A stretch of DNA of 64,000 nt from Asaia sp. W19 (GCF_003994335.1 NZ_PNQZ01000019.1:186002-250001); one strand, 5' to 3'. Shown: positions 1 through 8,913, numbered from the stretch's first letter. Numbers and translations: made by a program. Notes: a model not told the origin generated them from the sequence alone.

Positions 1-289
1 AAGCAGATATGGATGGGTCAGCAGATCAAGCGGGCGGAACGCACCGTCATCGATATCCCGGTTGTAGTGATAGCCGCGGGTCTCGTGAGAATGGATCACC
101 TTGTGTGAGAGACGCTCATCGAAGATCAGTGAGAGCTATGAAGGTCACGCCCTGCACTGTCGGAGAACCGTGGATCTGGTTTCCTCTGACCACGGCCTGC
201 GGATAGGGCTTCATAAGTGGCGGGTTTTCTCGTCGAATTACCGCATGACCATCGAAGAAGCGGCGATCCAGCAACATACTGTCTGGTCA
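1..289 (-). pseudogene. Frameshifted coding remnant running off the left edge
   Basis: On the minus strand a reading frame opens at an ATG at 277 (first in-frame stop upstream at 289-287). It reads protein-like sequence (MLLDRRFFDGHAVIRR..., then QGVTFIALTD) to a stop at 118-116. A second frame, open from 135 to the window edge, carries equally protein-like sequence (DERLSHKVIHSHETRG..., ending RPLDLLTHPYLL). The two join sensibly if the frame shifts near 116-135. This suggests one gene with a frameshift, cut by the window edge. I do not recognise the family. A sequencing error or two unrelated short frames are alternatives. Confidence 0.35.
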
Positions 290-574
290 GATCTGCCAAG
301 AAGCCAGCACACTACGTCACGATCGACAAGCGCATATTATCTTCACGAAGCGATAACACGATATCCCGACTGGTTTGCAGGCGACTTCGTTGAAGCCTTC
401 CCCGCCGCAAGCGTTCATACGCGCTCACTTTCTGAGAAGCAGGCCTGCGTTCGCATGCAACACCGACGCTGCACTGCACATTGTATCTATATTAATAAAA
501 TGATATCTCTTCAAAGAGAGAATAGTAGAGTTCATGCCAATAACAAACTTTCATGAACGATAGTCATAATATAG
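290..574. other. Non-coding or decayed stretch upstream of the glycosyltransferase
   Basis: No convincing gene is visible. Minus-strand frames between about 300 and 400 still give short protein-like pieces broken by stops, so decay may extend past the left-edge remnant. From about 480 the sequence becomes clearly AT-rich, as expected for a promoter region of the gene starting at 575. Confidence 0.4.
530..558. promoter_or_regulatory. Inverted repeat upstream of the glycosyltransferase-like gene
   Basis: The 7-base arms GTTCATG (530-536) and CATGAAC (552-558) are exact inverted copies separated by 15 bases. They lie in an AT-rich stretch ending 16 bases before the start codon at 575. They could be an operator or an mRNA hairpin affecting the ribosome site. 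No known regulator is recognised. Confidence 0.25.
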
Positions 575-1759
575 ATGGACAAAAAATTCGTGAAGAATCC
601 CATCATTCGTCTGACAAAACAGGGCAACCCTGGAAACATCATGATGATCTATCTTGCCGCCATAAAAATGCGGGAGGCGTTAGGCGGTGGTACCATATGC
701 AACGTCAAGATCCCGATCTTCGACATAGATATCCCTGACCTCTACGAAAGTGGGCAGCACGCTGTCCATGACAAGGAGGACACGAATTCCAAACTTTCGG
801 GCAGGCTCCCCACCCGCGCCTACGCCTCTGCTCTCGAAAAGGTGCATGCGAAAGTATTCATGCTGGAAGGGTTCTATCAAAATATTGATAATTTTCCCTC
901 GCGCTCTTCGTTCGATTACGAGAAATATTTCCCGCTTATAGAGAACTCGAGCGAGGGCGGCAGCGATGAGGAACTCGTCATCAGTATAAGAGGCGGGGAT
1001 ATACTAAAACTCATACACCCGCATTACGCCATGCTCCCGCCAGAATTTTACGCGTTTCTGATTCAAAAGACCAGAAAACGGCCAGTCTTTTATGGACAAT
1101 TAGACGAATCGCCCTACATGGCAGAGTTGCGAGAGCGTTTTCCCACTGCGAAATTTATTCCCTCACGCGGCGTCGCGGAGGATTTTGACTACCTGAGAAA
1201 ATCGACCCATATCGTGCCTTCTCTGAGTACTTTTTCGTGGCTCGCCGCCTGGATGTCAAAAGCCAAGAATATCTACCTGCCGGTCGCAGGAATATTCTCG
1301 CCAACCCAACACCCGTCATCGATGCTCCTGCCAATCGATGACGAACGGTACGAATTCTACTCATTTCCCATATATTACGCGTTGGATATTGAGCATTATC
1401 GCACTTACCTCGACCCGGTACGGAATTGTTGGGAGCGGACAGAGCCTCGTCTTCTCTCGCCGGCTTTGAAAAACAGGCATGAATCTTTCGATGCATCGCT
1501 CGGACTATTCGATCCGGACGATTATCTACGCCTGAACACCCATCTTGCCGATGATCACGCCAAATTCGGGGGTGTCGGATTGTTAAATCACTTCACGACA
1601 CACGGCTATTGGTCTGGCTCGAGATCCTTCAAATTCAGTGATCGCGACTACGCGATGCGGTATCCAAAAGCGTCGCTGGAGGTCGCCCTGGGCAAGTATT
1701 CCTCACTCCTCGATCACTACCTGCACGTTGGTCGGCATATGGGGTATGACTGTCGATAG
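575..1759 (+). CDS. Glycosyltransferase-like protein (GT11/fucosyltransferase-like fold) with C-terminal tandem repeat
   Basis: 394 residues, no signal peptide. Residues 136-142 (ISIRGGD) and 218-230 (STFSWLAAWMSKA) resemble the nucleotide-sugar binding motif and the late Ser/Trp motif of alpha-1,2-fucosyltransferase-type enzymes (family GT11), although the canonical HxRRGD is altered to SIRGGD. The C-terminus holds two copies of a roughly 38-residue unit (about 311-350 and 355-392), each with D-x-Y, an HF/HY-x-x-H/G pair and a final G. I recall similar units at the ends of glycosyltransferases in this bacterial family. A role in surface polysaccharide synthesis is inferred. Its base composition is AT-richer than its neighbours, suggesting transfer. 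The ribosome site is weak. Confidence 0.55.
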   Translation: MDKKFVKNPIIRLTKQGNPGNIMMIYLAAIKMREALGGGTICNVKIPIFDIDIPDLYESGQHAVHDKEDTNSKLSGRLPTRAYASALEKVHAKVFMLEGFYQNIDNFPSRSSFDYEKYFPLIENSSEGGSDEELVISIRGGDILKLIHPHYAMLPPEFYAFLIQKTRKRPVFYGQLDESPYMAELRERFPTAKFIPSRGVAEDFDYLRKSTHIVPSLSTFSWLAAWMSKAKNIYLPVAGIFSPTQHPSSMLLPIDDERYEFYSFPIYYALDIEHYRTYLDPVRNCWERTEPRLLSPALKNRHESFDASLGLFDPDDYLRLNTHLADDHAKFGGVGLLNHFTTHGYWSGSRSFKFSDRDYAMRYPKASLEVALGKYSSLLDHYLHVGRHMGYDCR

Positions 1760-1872
1760 ACACCGATTCCGTCTGACTGCGTTGAAGCCCCGATCAGTTT
1801 CGTCGCAGCCCAACGTCACGGTCTGCTCTGCTGCTCTTTCTGACCCGCAGTATTGGAGCCCACCACTGGAAT

Positions 1873-2547
1873 CTATGGGCGAAACGCGAAGCTCCGGGTA
1901 TGCAGACGCATCGCGAGCCGGGTCATCCAGGTGCGATAGGGAGCGATAAGCGCGAAGATCTGGCTGAAACCCCATTCCAGATACGTCTCATCGGGGTCGC
2001 TGACCCCGATCTGATGGATCACATATCCGAGCCAGTGCGTGGAAATAATGAAGATATTGGCAACGAGCCCCGGGATAGCGGCTTCATCGATGGACAGGGC
2101 CTTCATGCGTCTCATCTCCTTGATCACCTCTGTCACGCGTTCGACGAGCACGGCATTGAGTGATACAGCAGGCTTCTGCAACTCGGGTGCCAGTCGGAAC
2201 AGGGCATTTCCATCCCGCATCAACGCCCGATAGTGCCAACTCAACGCGCACCACGCGCGGAGCAGGTCAACGCCGCGCGCGATACTCTTCAGGAGCTCGG
2301 CTCGGCTTGGCCGGTCCGGCGCAACCGGCAGCGAGTCAAAAAGCCGACGTACCTCTGTGTCGAATGCGGCGAACAGGGCTTCGATCAGCTGCGTCTTGGT
2401 CCTGAAGTGATAATAGAGATTGCCCTCATTGATCGCGCATCGTTCTGCAAGCTCGCGCGTCGTGAGACGGTCGAACCCGACCTCATTCGCAAAAAGGCGG
2501 GCCTCCTCAAGAATTCGTGATTTCGTAGAGGGGAGTGGCGGCTTCAT
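1873..2547 (-). CDS. TetR/AcrR family transcriptional regulator
   Basis: 224 residues. The N-terminal 65 residues form a classic TetR DNA-binding domain: a first helix (SRILEEARLFANEVG), then the helix-turn-helix TTRELAERCAINEGNLYYHFRTK. The remaining 160 residues are a divergent helical ligand-binding and dimerisation domain. It is transcribed away from the cytochrome P450 gene, and the 69-base gap contains two matching palindromes near both starts. The natural reading is that it represses itself and the P450 until a small molecule binds. The ligand is unknown. Confidence 0.9.
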   Translation of the reverse strand: MKPPLPSTKSRILEEARLFANEVGFDRLTTRELAERCAINEGNLYYHFRTKTQLIEALFAAFDTEVRRLFDSLPVAPDRPSRAELLKSIARGVDLLRAWCALSWHYRALMRDGNALFRLAPELQKPAVSLNAVLVERVTEVIKEMRRMKALSIDEAAIPGLVANIFIISTHWLGYVIHQIGVSDPDETYLEWGFSQIFALIAPYRTWMTRLAMRLHTRSFAFRP

Positions 2548-2559
2548 GGCACTCGCTTT

Positions 2560-2577
2560 CTAAGGTGATCACCTTAT
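2560..2577. promoter_or_regulatory. Palindromic operator 1 (TetR/P450 intergenic)
   Basis: CTAAGGTGATCACCTTAT contains the perfect 16-base palindrome TAAGGTGATCACCTTA (2561-2576). It lies 12 bases upstream of the TetR start codon and shares both half-sites with operator 2. Length and symmetry fit a TetR-dimer site. Confidence 0.75.
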
Positions 2578-2582
2578 ATGCT

Positions 2583-2600
2583 CTAAGGTGTAAACCTTAG
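2583..2600. promoter_or_regulatory. Palindromic operator 2 (TetR/P450 intergenic)
   Basis: CTAAGGTGTAAACCTTAG has the half-sites CTAAGGT and ACCTTAG around a 4-base centre. They are the same half-sites as operator 1, with a centre-to-centre distance of 23 bases, about two helical turns. It ends 16 bases before the P450 start codon, so a bound repressor would cover the P450 promoter or early transcript. Confidence 0.75.
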
Positions 2601-2616
2601 ATAGCGGAGTTAGGCC

Positions 2617-3999
2617 ATGTCGTCATCCCTGCGCCAGGCTTTCACCACCTTGCCAGCTCAGATACGGGCGGTTACCGCCACGGTTCGTAATCCCATAGAG
2701 GCCCTTCCACCATCCGTGTTCCACGAGCGTCTGGTGGAGCGCCATCTCGGGCGCCAGCATATCGTTTATGTCTGCGCACCCGATCTGGTGAGGGAGGCTC
2801 TGGTTACCCATGCCTCGTCACTAGACAAGGGCGAGGGATTGCGACGCGCTATCGGCCCGGGACTTGGAAAGGGTCTGCTCACCGCGGAGGGGACAGACTG
2901 GAAATGGCAAAGACAGGCCCTCGCCCCGGTTTTTCGCGCAAGTGGGACCGATGCATTTCTGCCTGCCATGATCGGCGCGACCAATCGTTGCGTGAGCGCG
3001 CTCGAAAATCAGGGGGGTATCGTCGCCATCGACCAGGTGATGATGCGCCTGACAGGTCGGATCATCATCGAGACGATGCTCTCCTCCCCCGAGGCCGTGG
3101 ATGCCGACGCCATGGCAGAGGGGCTCGGCGTATTTCTCAAACAGACCCGCTGGAGCCTGCTCGGCGATCTGCTCGGAACCCCGGAGTGGCTACCGCATCC
3201 AGGTAAGGCCAAAGGCCTCGCCGCAGCCCGTGCCCTGCGTGATCAGGCGCTGGCCCAGATACGCACCCGCCGAGGCATAGACCCGTCTGCGGCGCCGGAT
3301 GACCTGCTCAACCGCCTCCTGATTGCCCGTGATCCGGAGACAGGGCGCATGATGAGCGATGAGGAAATCATCGACAATCTGCTGACCTTTCTGACCGCAG
3401 GGCACGAAACCACCGCTCTCGCGCTCGCCTGGACGCTTGATCGCCTCGCTCGTCACCCCGAAATCATGAGAGCCGTGCAAAGGGAGCTGGATACGGTTCT
3501 TCCGGATGCCAATCTGGAACTTGACACCGAAAAGCTGGCGCGGCTGGACCTGACACGACGCGTCCTGAGGGAGTCCATGCGCCTGACTCCGCCCGCCCCC
3601 ATCATCATCCGTGAAGTGCGCGCTCCTTTCAAACTGGAAGGCGTCTCGCTCGAGAAAGGGACGCGGCTCGTCGTGCCCATCTGCGCACTGCACCGCCACA
3701 GGCAGCTCTGGGAAGCACCCGAGATTTTCGACCCATCGCGCTTCATCCCACGCGAGGGCGAGCGGCCTCAGGACGACCGCTATGCATTCATGCCTTTCGG
3801 CGCAGGACCACGTATCTGCATAGGCGCACGCTTTGCCGAGACGGAGGCTCTCACGGTCCTCGCCCTGACACTGCGCAGGCTCGATCTGACCCCGGAACTT
3901 CCCGCCATTCCACCGGGCAAGCTGGAAATCACGTTGCGTCCGTCAAAGCCGCTCCTGATGTCGGTGAGATCCCGGCACTCGACAATGGCAGATAGCTGA
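2617..3999 (+). CDS. Cytochrome P450 monooxygenase
   Basis: 460 residues, soluble (no N-terminal membrane helix). Key P450 motifs are present: the I-helix oxygen-activation motif AGHETT (261-266), the K-helix E-x-x-R (E319 to R322, ESMR) and the haem loop FGAGPRICIG with the axial cysteine at 401. This is a haem-thiolate oxygenase that would insert one oxygen atom into an organic substrate using electrons from a reductase or ferredoxin. No redox partner is encoded in the window. The general sequence style is that of CYP4/CYP102-like fatty-acid-type P450s, but the substrate cannot be told. The adjacent TetR gene and shared operators imply substrate-induced expression. Confidence 0.92.
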   Translation: MSSSLRQAFTTLPAQIRAVTATVRNPIEALPPSVFHERLVERHLGRQHIVYVCAPDLVREALVTHASSLDKGEGLRRAIGPGLGKGLLTAEGTDWKWQRQALAPVFRASGTDAFLPAMIGATNRCVSALENQGGIVAIDQVMMRLTGRIIIETMLSSPEAVDADAMAEGLGVFLKQTRWSLLGDLLGTPEWLPHPGKAKGLAAARALRDQALAQIRTRRGIDPSAAPDDLLNRLLIARDPETGRMMSDEEIIDNLLTFLTAGHETTALALAWTLDRLARHPEIMRAVQRELDTVLPDANLELDTEKLARLDLTRRVLRESMRLTPPAPIIIREVRAPFKLEGVSLEKGTRLVVPICALHRHRQLWEAPEIFDPSRFIPREGERPQDDRYAFMPFGAGPRICIGARFAETEALTVLALTLRRLDLTPELPAIPPGKLEITLRPSKPLLMSVRSRHSTMADS

Positions 4000-4062
4000 G
4001 CCCATCATGAAGGCGCATCGGTCAGGGGTGAACTGTCCATGAGCAAGGCCACGCCTTCTCCT

Positions 4063-4088
4063 GGGGCCACGTTATTCTGTGTGGCCCC
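4063..4088 (+). terminator. Hairpin downstream of the P450 gene
   Basis: GGGGCCAC (4063-4070) and GTGGCCCC (4081-4088) form a perfect 8-base stem around a 10-base loop, 64 bases after the P450 stop. There is no strong T run after it, so its terminator strength is uncertain. It sits between convergent genes. Confidence 0.45.
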
Positions 4089-4273
4089 CTATCTACGATG
4101 CGCCTATGGAGCGTAAAGCGGCTAATGGGACCACATGCCGGTCTTATCGGCTATCCGAACTTATAACGGGTGTCTGACCAGCTGCGGAAGCGTAACCCTC
4201 AACACGCGATCCAGGCTGATAGAGCCCTTTTTTGAAAAGATACGGCCTTCTTGCCGCCTCCCGCCTTACGGGA

Positions 4274-5236
4274 TCAGACACTGTCTGGGACGAGTTCGAG
4301 GCGCCGCTTTGCGGGCTCCCTTGCGCCGTCCGAGACGGGATCCTCGTTCCCGGAAGCGCCATCGGTCCGGGTATCAGACAGCCCCTGCGTCTCTTCATGT
4401 GCCGCCATCGTGTGCGCTGGAACCGGTATACCCGGATGGGCACTCGAATCCGTGACTTCTGGTAATTCATCCATGGTCATTTCTGATTCGGAAGGGAGGC
4501 AGATCATGTTGAAGGAGTGCAGACCAGCATAGCGATTATCGGCTTTACGACGGTAATTGCCAACATTGAACAGGGTCGTAACGTGCCACCACAGACGGTA
4601 GCCCCGCCGCCAGAGGTAATCGATCAGCGACTGTGACTGAGCAGGCCGATCATTCTCGATATAGATGACTGGTCTGCATGTCTCGATCAGCCCGGCGGCG
4701 CCCTTGAGCACCTGCATCTCGAACCCCTCGACATCGATTTTCATGAGGCGCACCTGACGCCCCGCCAGGACATCATCGAGACGAATGCTCGGCACGATGA
4801 CATCCCCCACAAAAGCCTGCTCCTGCATGGAAACAGACCCGAAATTGCCCGGCTGTCTGTAATCCGGCTGGCCGAATGCCACCGAACCCGCCTTATCCGA
4901 GGCTGCGAACGGCCAGGCGATCGCGTTATCAATCCCGTTAAGAGCCAGATTGGCGCAGAGATTCTGAAACAGAAAAGGCTGGGGCTCGAACGCGACGAGA
5001 CTGGCACCGGCGGTTCGAGCGGCCTGAGCCAAAGCAACGGTCTGGCTGCCATTATTGGCACCGACTTCGACGATCGTGCCCGGCTGGGTGATAAAGCGTC
5101 TCAGCAGATCGAGCTCATGCTCGCCGTACTCACCGTACTCTATGAGCGCCTGTCCGATATAGGTATCGAAGCGATTGGCCAGCATGGTCCCATATCGTGC
5201 ATCAATCAACGCATAGGGGTTCACTATCGAACTCAT
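4274..5236 (-). CDS. FkbM family methyltransferase
   Basis: 320 residues from the ATG at 5236, preceded by AGGAG at good spacing. A GTG two codons earlier is possible. The SAM-binding motif EVGANNGS lies at about 56-63, followed by an acidic strand end (AFEPQP), and the family signature DVEGFEMQVLKGA lies near 165-178. FkbM proteins O-methylate sugars or other hydroxyls of polysaccharides and secondary metabolites. The last 60 or so residues after the domain are polar and low in complexity, with no recognisable fold. It stands alone, flanked by AT-rich DNA. The substrate is unknown; surface glycan decoration is the likeliest role. Confidence 0.85.
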   Translation of the reverse strand: MSSIVNPYALIDARYGTMLANRFDTYIGQALIEYGEYGEHELDLLRRFITQPGTIVEVGANNGSQTVALAQAARTAGASLVAFEPQPFLFQNLCANLALNGIDNAIAWPFAASDKAGSVAFGQPDYRQPGNFGSVSMQEQAFVGDVIVPSIRLDDVLAGRQVRLMKIDVEGFEMQVLKGAAGLIETCRPVIYIENDRPAQSQSLIDYLWRRGYRLWWHVTTLFNVGNYRRKADNRYAGLHSFNMICLPSESEMTMDELPEVTDSSAHPGIPVPAHTMAAHEETQGLSDTRTDGASGNEDPVSDGAREPAKRRLELVPDSV

Positions 5237-5607
5237 CGCCACCTACTCCTACCCGGCCGAGATGACGGCCCCCATACTGCACCTCAGGCCGATATACGAG
5301 GAAATGCTCATGATCTTACAGAGAAATTGCATGTCGTCTTATGACAGATTCACGTATCGTTAAAATACCGACAAGAAGCCAGACTGCCCTCTTTCAAAAT
5401 CGTAATTTGAGATCGATCCAAAAATTACCTTCAGAGCAGGATAGTTACTACCTCTTATTTCATTTCCATTTCTTACTTTACATAGGCATCGTGCAGTATC
5501 GGACGTGCCATCCGTAAGCGCCCGATCAAGAGGAACAATAAAAAAGGGAGCCCGCATTATCGCGGACTCCCTTTTTAAGTGCCAAATGGGCTCTTCTTTG
5601 AGGAATT
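5237..5607. other. AT-rich intergenic region
   Basis: 371 bases between the FkbM and UbiB genes. It is visibly AT-richer than the surroundings. Apart from the hairpin at 5541-5576 no RNA gene or credible small gene was seen. A 65-codon minus-strand frame (5360-5557) runs into that hairpin and has no recognisable features. The promoter of the FkbM gene should lie here. Confidence 0.5.
5541..5576 (-). terminator. Rho-independent terminator after ubiB-like gene
   Basis: AAAAAGGGAG and CTCCCTTTTT pair as outer arms, with CCGC/GCGG as inner arms interrupted by one C/A mismatch. The A run becomes a T run on the minus strand, giving a strong intrinsic terminator 31 bases beyond the ubiB-like stop codon. 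It would also work for plus-strand transcripts. Confidence 0.85.
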
Positions 5608-6975
5608 TCAGAGACCGTTGAGTGGGGGCGGCACACGGGCCGCCTCCAGCGCCTGTTTCTGACGCTCGGCGAGAGCGACCTCATCGAAATCGGCAATAAG
5701 CTCCTGAAACAGCTTGTGCCAGTTAAGCTTCGCCTTGAGACGCAGGAAGACACTCCCCAGCCCGATAGCGGAGCGATCGACCAGTACGAATTCGCGCGAG
5801 GGGCGCACCCCACCGGTACGCTTGAGCCCCTCGTATACACGCTCGGCGATGTCGCGCCCGAAATTCGGATCGTCGCTTTCCTGAATGAAGCGTTCACGAT
5901 CATCCATTAGCGGTCCGTAAATGAAACGCGCCCATTCGTTGAGCACGGCCGCCGTATCCCGGGAAATTCCCTTGAAGCCCCAGGCTTCATAGGCCGCAAA
6001 GGCCATCTCCTCGTTATTGTCACGCAGCGCATTGAAGAGGTCGATGATCCCCTTGATGAAATGCGCAGGGAAAATACGGATCGCCCCGAAGTCGAGCAGG
6101 TTCAGCCCCCAATCGGAGCGGATGGTGAAATTGCCCATATGCGGATCACCATGGATGATGCCGTAACGATAGACGGGTGTGTACCATGCCTTGAAAAGCG
6201 CGGTGGCAATCGCATTGCGCTCTTCCTGAGTGGGATTCGTGTCGAGGATTTTCTGAATACCGCGCCCCGATACCCATTCCATGGTCAGCAGGCGACGCGT
6301 CGAGAGCGCCTCGACGGGCAAAGGCACCGTCACCTCAGGGATATGCTCGAGCATCGCACGATAGAGGCGCATATGCGACGCCTCGCGCTCATAGTCCAGT
6401 TCCTCGCGCAGGCGCTCCTCGAGCTCGCGCACCACCTCATCCTGCTTGATGGCGGGCAGGAATTGCTGAACCAGCCCGACGACGACGCGAAACTGGCGCA
6501 GATCGGACTCCACCGCCGCATTCATATCCGGATATTGCAGCTTGCAGGCCACATCCTGACCGTCTGACGTGACAGCGCGGTGCACCTGGCCGAGGCTTGC
6601 TGCCGCCATGGCCTGATGGGAGAAGGAGCGGAACTGTCGCTCCCAGTTCACGCCCAGCTCCGTCACCATGCGGCGGCGAACAAAGCTCCAGGCCATGGGC
6701 GGGGCATTGGCCTGAAGCTCCGCCAGCTGATTGGCGTATTCCTCAGGCAGGGCACCCGGAATGGTCGAGAGGATCTGCGCGCCCTTCATCAGCGGGCCCT
6801 TCAGCCCGCCCAGTGCCGCGCGCAGGTCATTCGCGTGAATGGCCTGATTGGATTTGAATCCCAGCTTGTTGCCGATCACCCGTGTCGCGATACCGCCCAC
6901 CGTGCCGGAGGCGCGCGCCATACGCTTGATCTCGCCGAACAAGCCTGTCTGATCCAGATCCTTGGGGGTGCTCAT
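5608..6975 (-). CDS. ABC1/UbiB (AarF, COQ8-like) family atypical kinase
   Basis: 455 residues. UbiB-family features are visible: an N-terminal KxGQ-like motif as KGAQ (64-67), the alanine-rich nucleotide loop AAAS (124-127), the ATP-pocket lysine in ACKLQYP (K145), the catalytic-loop-like HGDPHMGN near 275 and the metal-binding LLDFG near 291. Family members support ubiquinone synthesis or transport through ATPase activity, at the inner membrane. Here the KxGQ glycine is alanine, as in several alphaproteobacterial homologues I recall. It lies 3 bases after the pepF stop, so the two are probably co-transcribed. Confidence 0.85.
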   Translation of the reverse strand: MSTPKDLDQTGLFGEIKRMARASGTVGGIATRVIGNKLGFKSNQAIHANDLRAALGGLKGPLMKGAQILSTIPGALPEEYANQLAELQANAPPMAWSFVRRRMVTELGVNWERQFRSFSHQAMAAASLGQVHRAVTSDGQDVACKLQYPDMNAAVESDLRQFRVVVGLVQQFLPAIKQDEVVRELEERLREELDYEREASHMRLYRAMLEHIPEVTVPLPVEALSTRRLLTMEWVSGRGIQKILDTNPTQEERNAIATALFKAWYTPVYRYGIIHGDPHMGNFTIRSDWGLNLLDFGAIRIFPAHFIKGIIDLFNALRDNNEEMAFAAYEAWGFKGISRDTAAVLNEWARFIYGPLMDDRERFIQESDDPNFGRDIAERVYEGLKRTGGVRPSREFVLVDRSAIGLGSVFLRLKAKLNWHKLFQELIADFDEVALAERQKQALEAARVPPPLNGL

Positions 6976-6978
6976 CGG

Positions 6979-8790
6979 TTAAGCGCTCTCGTCCTGTTTT
7001 TCCTGAGCCTCGAGCTCATCGATGAAACCGCTGATCACGTCCAGCCCCTTGCGCCAGAAACCGGGATCGGTTGCATCGAGCCCGAAAGGCGCCAGCAGCT
7101 CGGCGTGACGTTTGGTTCCACCAGCTTCCAGCATCGCGACATAACGATCCTGGAAGGCGCCTGTTCCCCCCTGCCCCTCGACCGCGCCCTGATACACGCC
7201 GTAGAGGGCATTCACGAGGCAATCGCCGAAGGCATAGGCATAGACATAGAACGGCGAGTGCACGAAATGCGGCACGTATGACCAGTAGCAATCGTAATCG
7301 GACGTGAACTCGAAGGCGGGGCCGAGACTGCGGGTCTGAACCTCGCGCCAGATCTCCCCAAGGCGCTCCGGAGAAAGCTCACCCTGCTTGCGCTCATCAT
7401 GCACCCGGACCTCAAACTGGTAAAAGGCAATCTGACGCACCACCGTGTTCAGCATGTCCTCCACCTTGCCCGCCAGCATGCGCCGACGACGCTTCGGATC
7501 GGTCTCGGCATCGAGCAGGGCCCGGAAGGTCAGCATCTCGCCAAAAACCGAGGCCGTCTCGGCCAGTGTGAGCGGCGTGGAGGAGAGCAGATACCCCTGC
7601 TTTGCCGCGAGAAGCTGATGCGCTCCATGCCCGAGCTCATGGGCGAGGGTCATCACGTCGCGCGTACGCCCATGATAATTGAGCAGCACATAGGGATGCG
7701 TATCCGGAGTGACCGGATGCGCGAATGCCCCGGATGATTTTCCCGGCACCGGCGGGACATCGATCCAGGCATTTTCCATGAACTGCCCGACCAGCCCACC
7801 CAGACGCGGATCGAAACGCTCATAGGCATCGCGCACGATGGTCTTGGCCTCATCCCAGGGAATCAACCTGTCCTCGTCGCCGGGGAGAGGCGCGTTGCGA
7901 TCCCAGTGCTGCAGCTTCTCCAGGCCGAGCCAGCCCGCCTTAAGGCTGTAATAGCGATGTGCCAGACGGGCGTAATCTGCGTCGACTGCCGAGACGAGGG
8001 CCTCGACCACCTCGTCTTCCACCATGTTCGCGCGGTTACGGCTCGATGTCGGGCGTGGGAAGCCCCTCAGCCCGTCCTCGATCGCCTTGTCCTTGGCGAG
8101 CGTATTGGTGATCAGAACCAGAAGGCGCTGATTGGCGCCAAGAACTCGGCTGACCTCTGCCGCCGCAATGCGGCGCTTTTCCCTGTCAGGGCTGGACATC
8201 TGGTTGAGCGCGTCGCCCAGCGGGCGCTCTTCTCCCTCCAGCGTGACGGTAAGCGAGGCCATGGTCTCGTCGAATAACCTGTTCCAGGAGGCGCGACCCG
8301 TCACCGATTTCTCGACCAGAACCTGCTCGACAGCATCAGACAACTGATAGGGCCGCCACACGCGCAGATCGCGAAGGAACGGGGCCCAGCGGGCCAGATC
8401 GGGCTGTTCGAGCAGCGCCGCAAGATGGGCCTCATCCAGACGATTCAACTCGAGCGCGAAGAAGAGCAGATGCGACGAGATGGCCGTCAGCCGCTCGGTC
8501 ATCCCCTGCGAGAAACGCCCAGTTTCAGGATCGCTCGTATGAGCGGCAAAGCTCAGCTGGGCAAAGGCCCCGAGGCGTCCCATGCGCTGATCGATACTCT
8601 CGTAATCGGCAATGGCTGCCGCCAGCTCCGACGCCCCGGCCTGATCGAGACGGTTCTTCCAGCGCTCGGCGAAATCGCGCGCCTCGGCCTCGCACGAGGC
8701 CAGATCGCGCGCAATGGCAGGATCGGCCAGCCCCGCATAGAGGTCAGACAGATCCCAGCGGGGCAAGGAGGCGCTATCGGCTTGGGCCAT
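6979..8790 (-). CDS. pepF: Oligoendopeptidase F (M3 metallopeptidase)
   Basis: 603 residues from the ATG at 8790, which has AGGA about 10 bases upstream. A GTG at 8862 would add 24 non-conserved residues. The zinc-binding helix HELGHGAHQ is present near residue 385, with the distal glutamate helix (LAETASVFGE) about 25 residues later, as in M3B peptidases. The length matches the family norm of about 600. It cleaves short peptides in the cytoplasm. The ubiB-like gene follows after 3 bases. Confidence 0.93.
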   Translation of the reverse strand: MAQADSASLPRWDLSDLYAGLADPAIARDLASCEAEARDFAERWKNRLDQAGASELAAAIADYESIDQRMGRLGAFAQLSFAAHTSDPETGRFSQGMTERLTAISSHLLFFALELNRLDEAHLAALLEQPDLARWAPFLRDLRVWRPYQLSDAVEQVLVEKSVTGRASWNRLFDETMASLTVTLEGEERPLGDALNQMSSPDREKRRIAAAEVSRVLGANQRLLVLITNTLAKDKAIEDGLRGFPRPTSSRNRANMVEDEVVEALVSAVDADYARLAHRYYSLKAGWLGLEKLQHWDRNAPLPGDEDRLIPWDEAKTIVRDAYERFDPRLGGLVGQFMENAWIDVPPVPGKSSGAFAHPVTPDTHPYVLLNYHGRTRDVMTLAHELGHGAHQLLAAKQGYLLSSTPLTLAETASVFGEMLTFRALLDAETDPKRRRRMLAGKVEDMLNTVVRQIAFYQFEVRVHDERKQGELSPERLGEIWREVQTRSLGPAFEFTSDYDCYWSYVPHFVHSPFYVYAYAFGDCLVNALYGVYQGAVEGQGGTGAFQDRYVAMLEAGGTKRHAELLAPFGLDATDPGFWRKGLDVISGFIDELEAQEKQDESA

Positions 8791-8893
8791 GAATTCGGGT
8801 CCTTGAAAATCTCGTGCCGTTCGATCTGGGGCCTCCCCGACCGATTGGCCAGTGGGCCTCACCCCGGCTTGATGGGGAAAAGCACATCTTGAA

Positions 8894-8910
8894 TCGCGCC
8901 TGAGGCGCGA
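8894..8910 (-). terminator. Short GC hairpin after AMP nucleosidase gene
   Basis: TCGCGCC (8894-8900) and GGCGCGA (8904-8910) form a 7-base stem with a 3-base loop, just after the amn stop codon. The T tract on the minus strand is weak. It could be an attenuator or mRNA-end structure. Confidence 0.4.
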
Positions 8911-8913
8911 AAC

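Noticed and set aside
101-556. 151-codon plus-strand open frame
   Set aside because: No recognisable motif, no ribosome site, and it overlaps better minus-strand coding sequence at its left part. A real small gene cannot be fully excluded.
8791-8862. 24-residue extension of PepF from a GTG
   Set aside because: Not conserved in character, and the ATG at 8790 has the better ribosome site.
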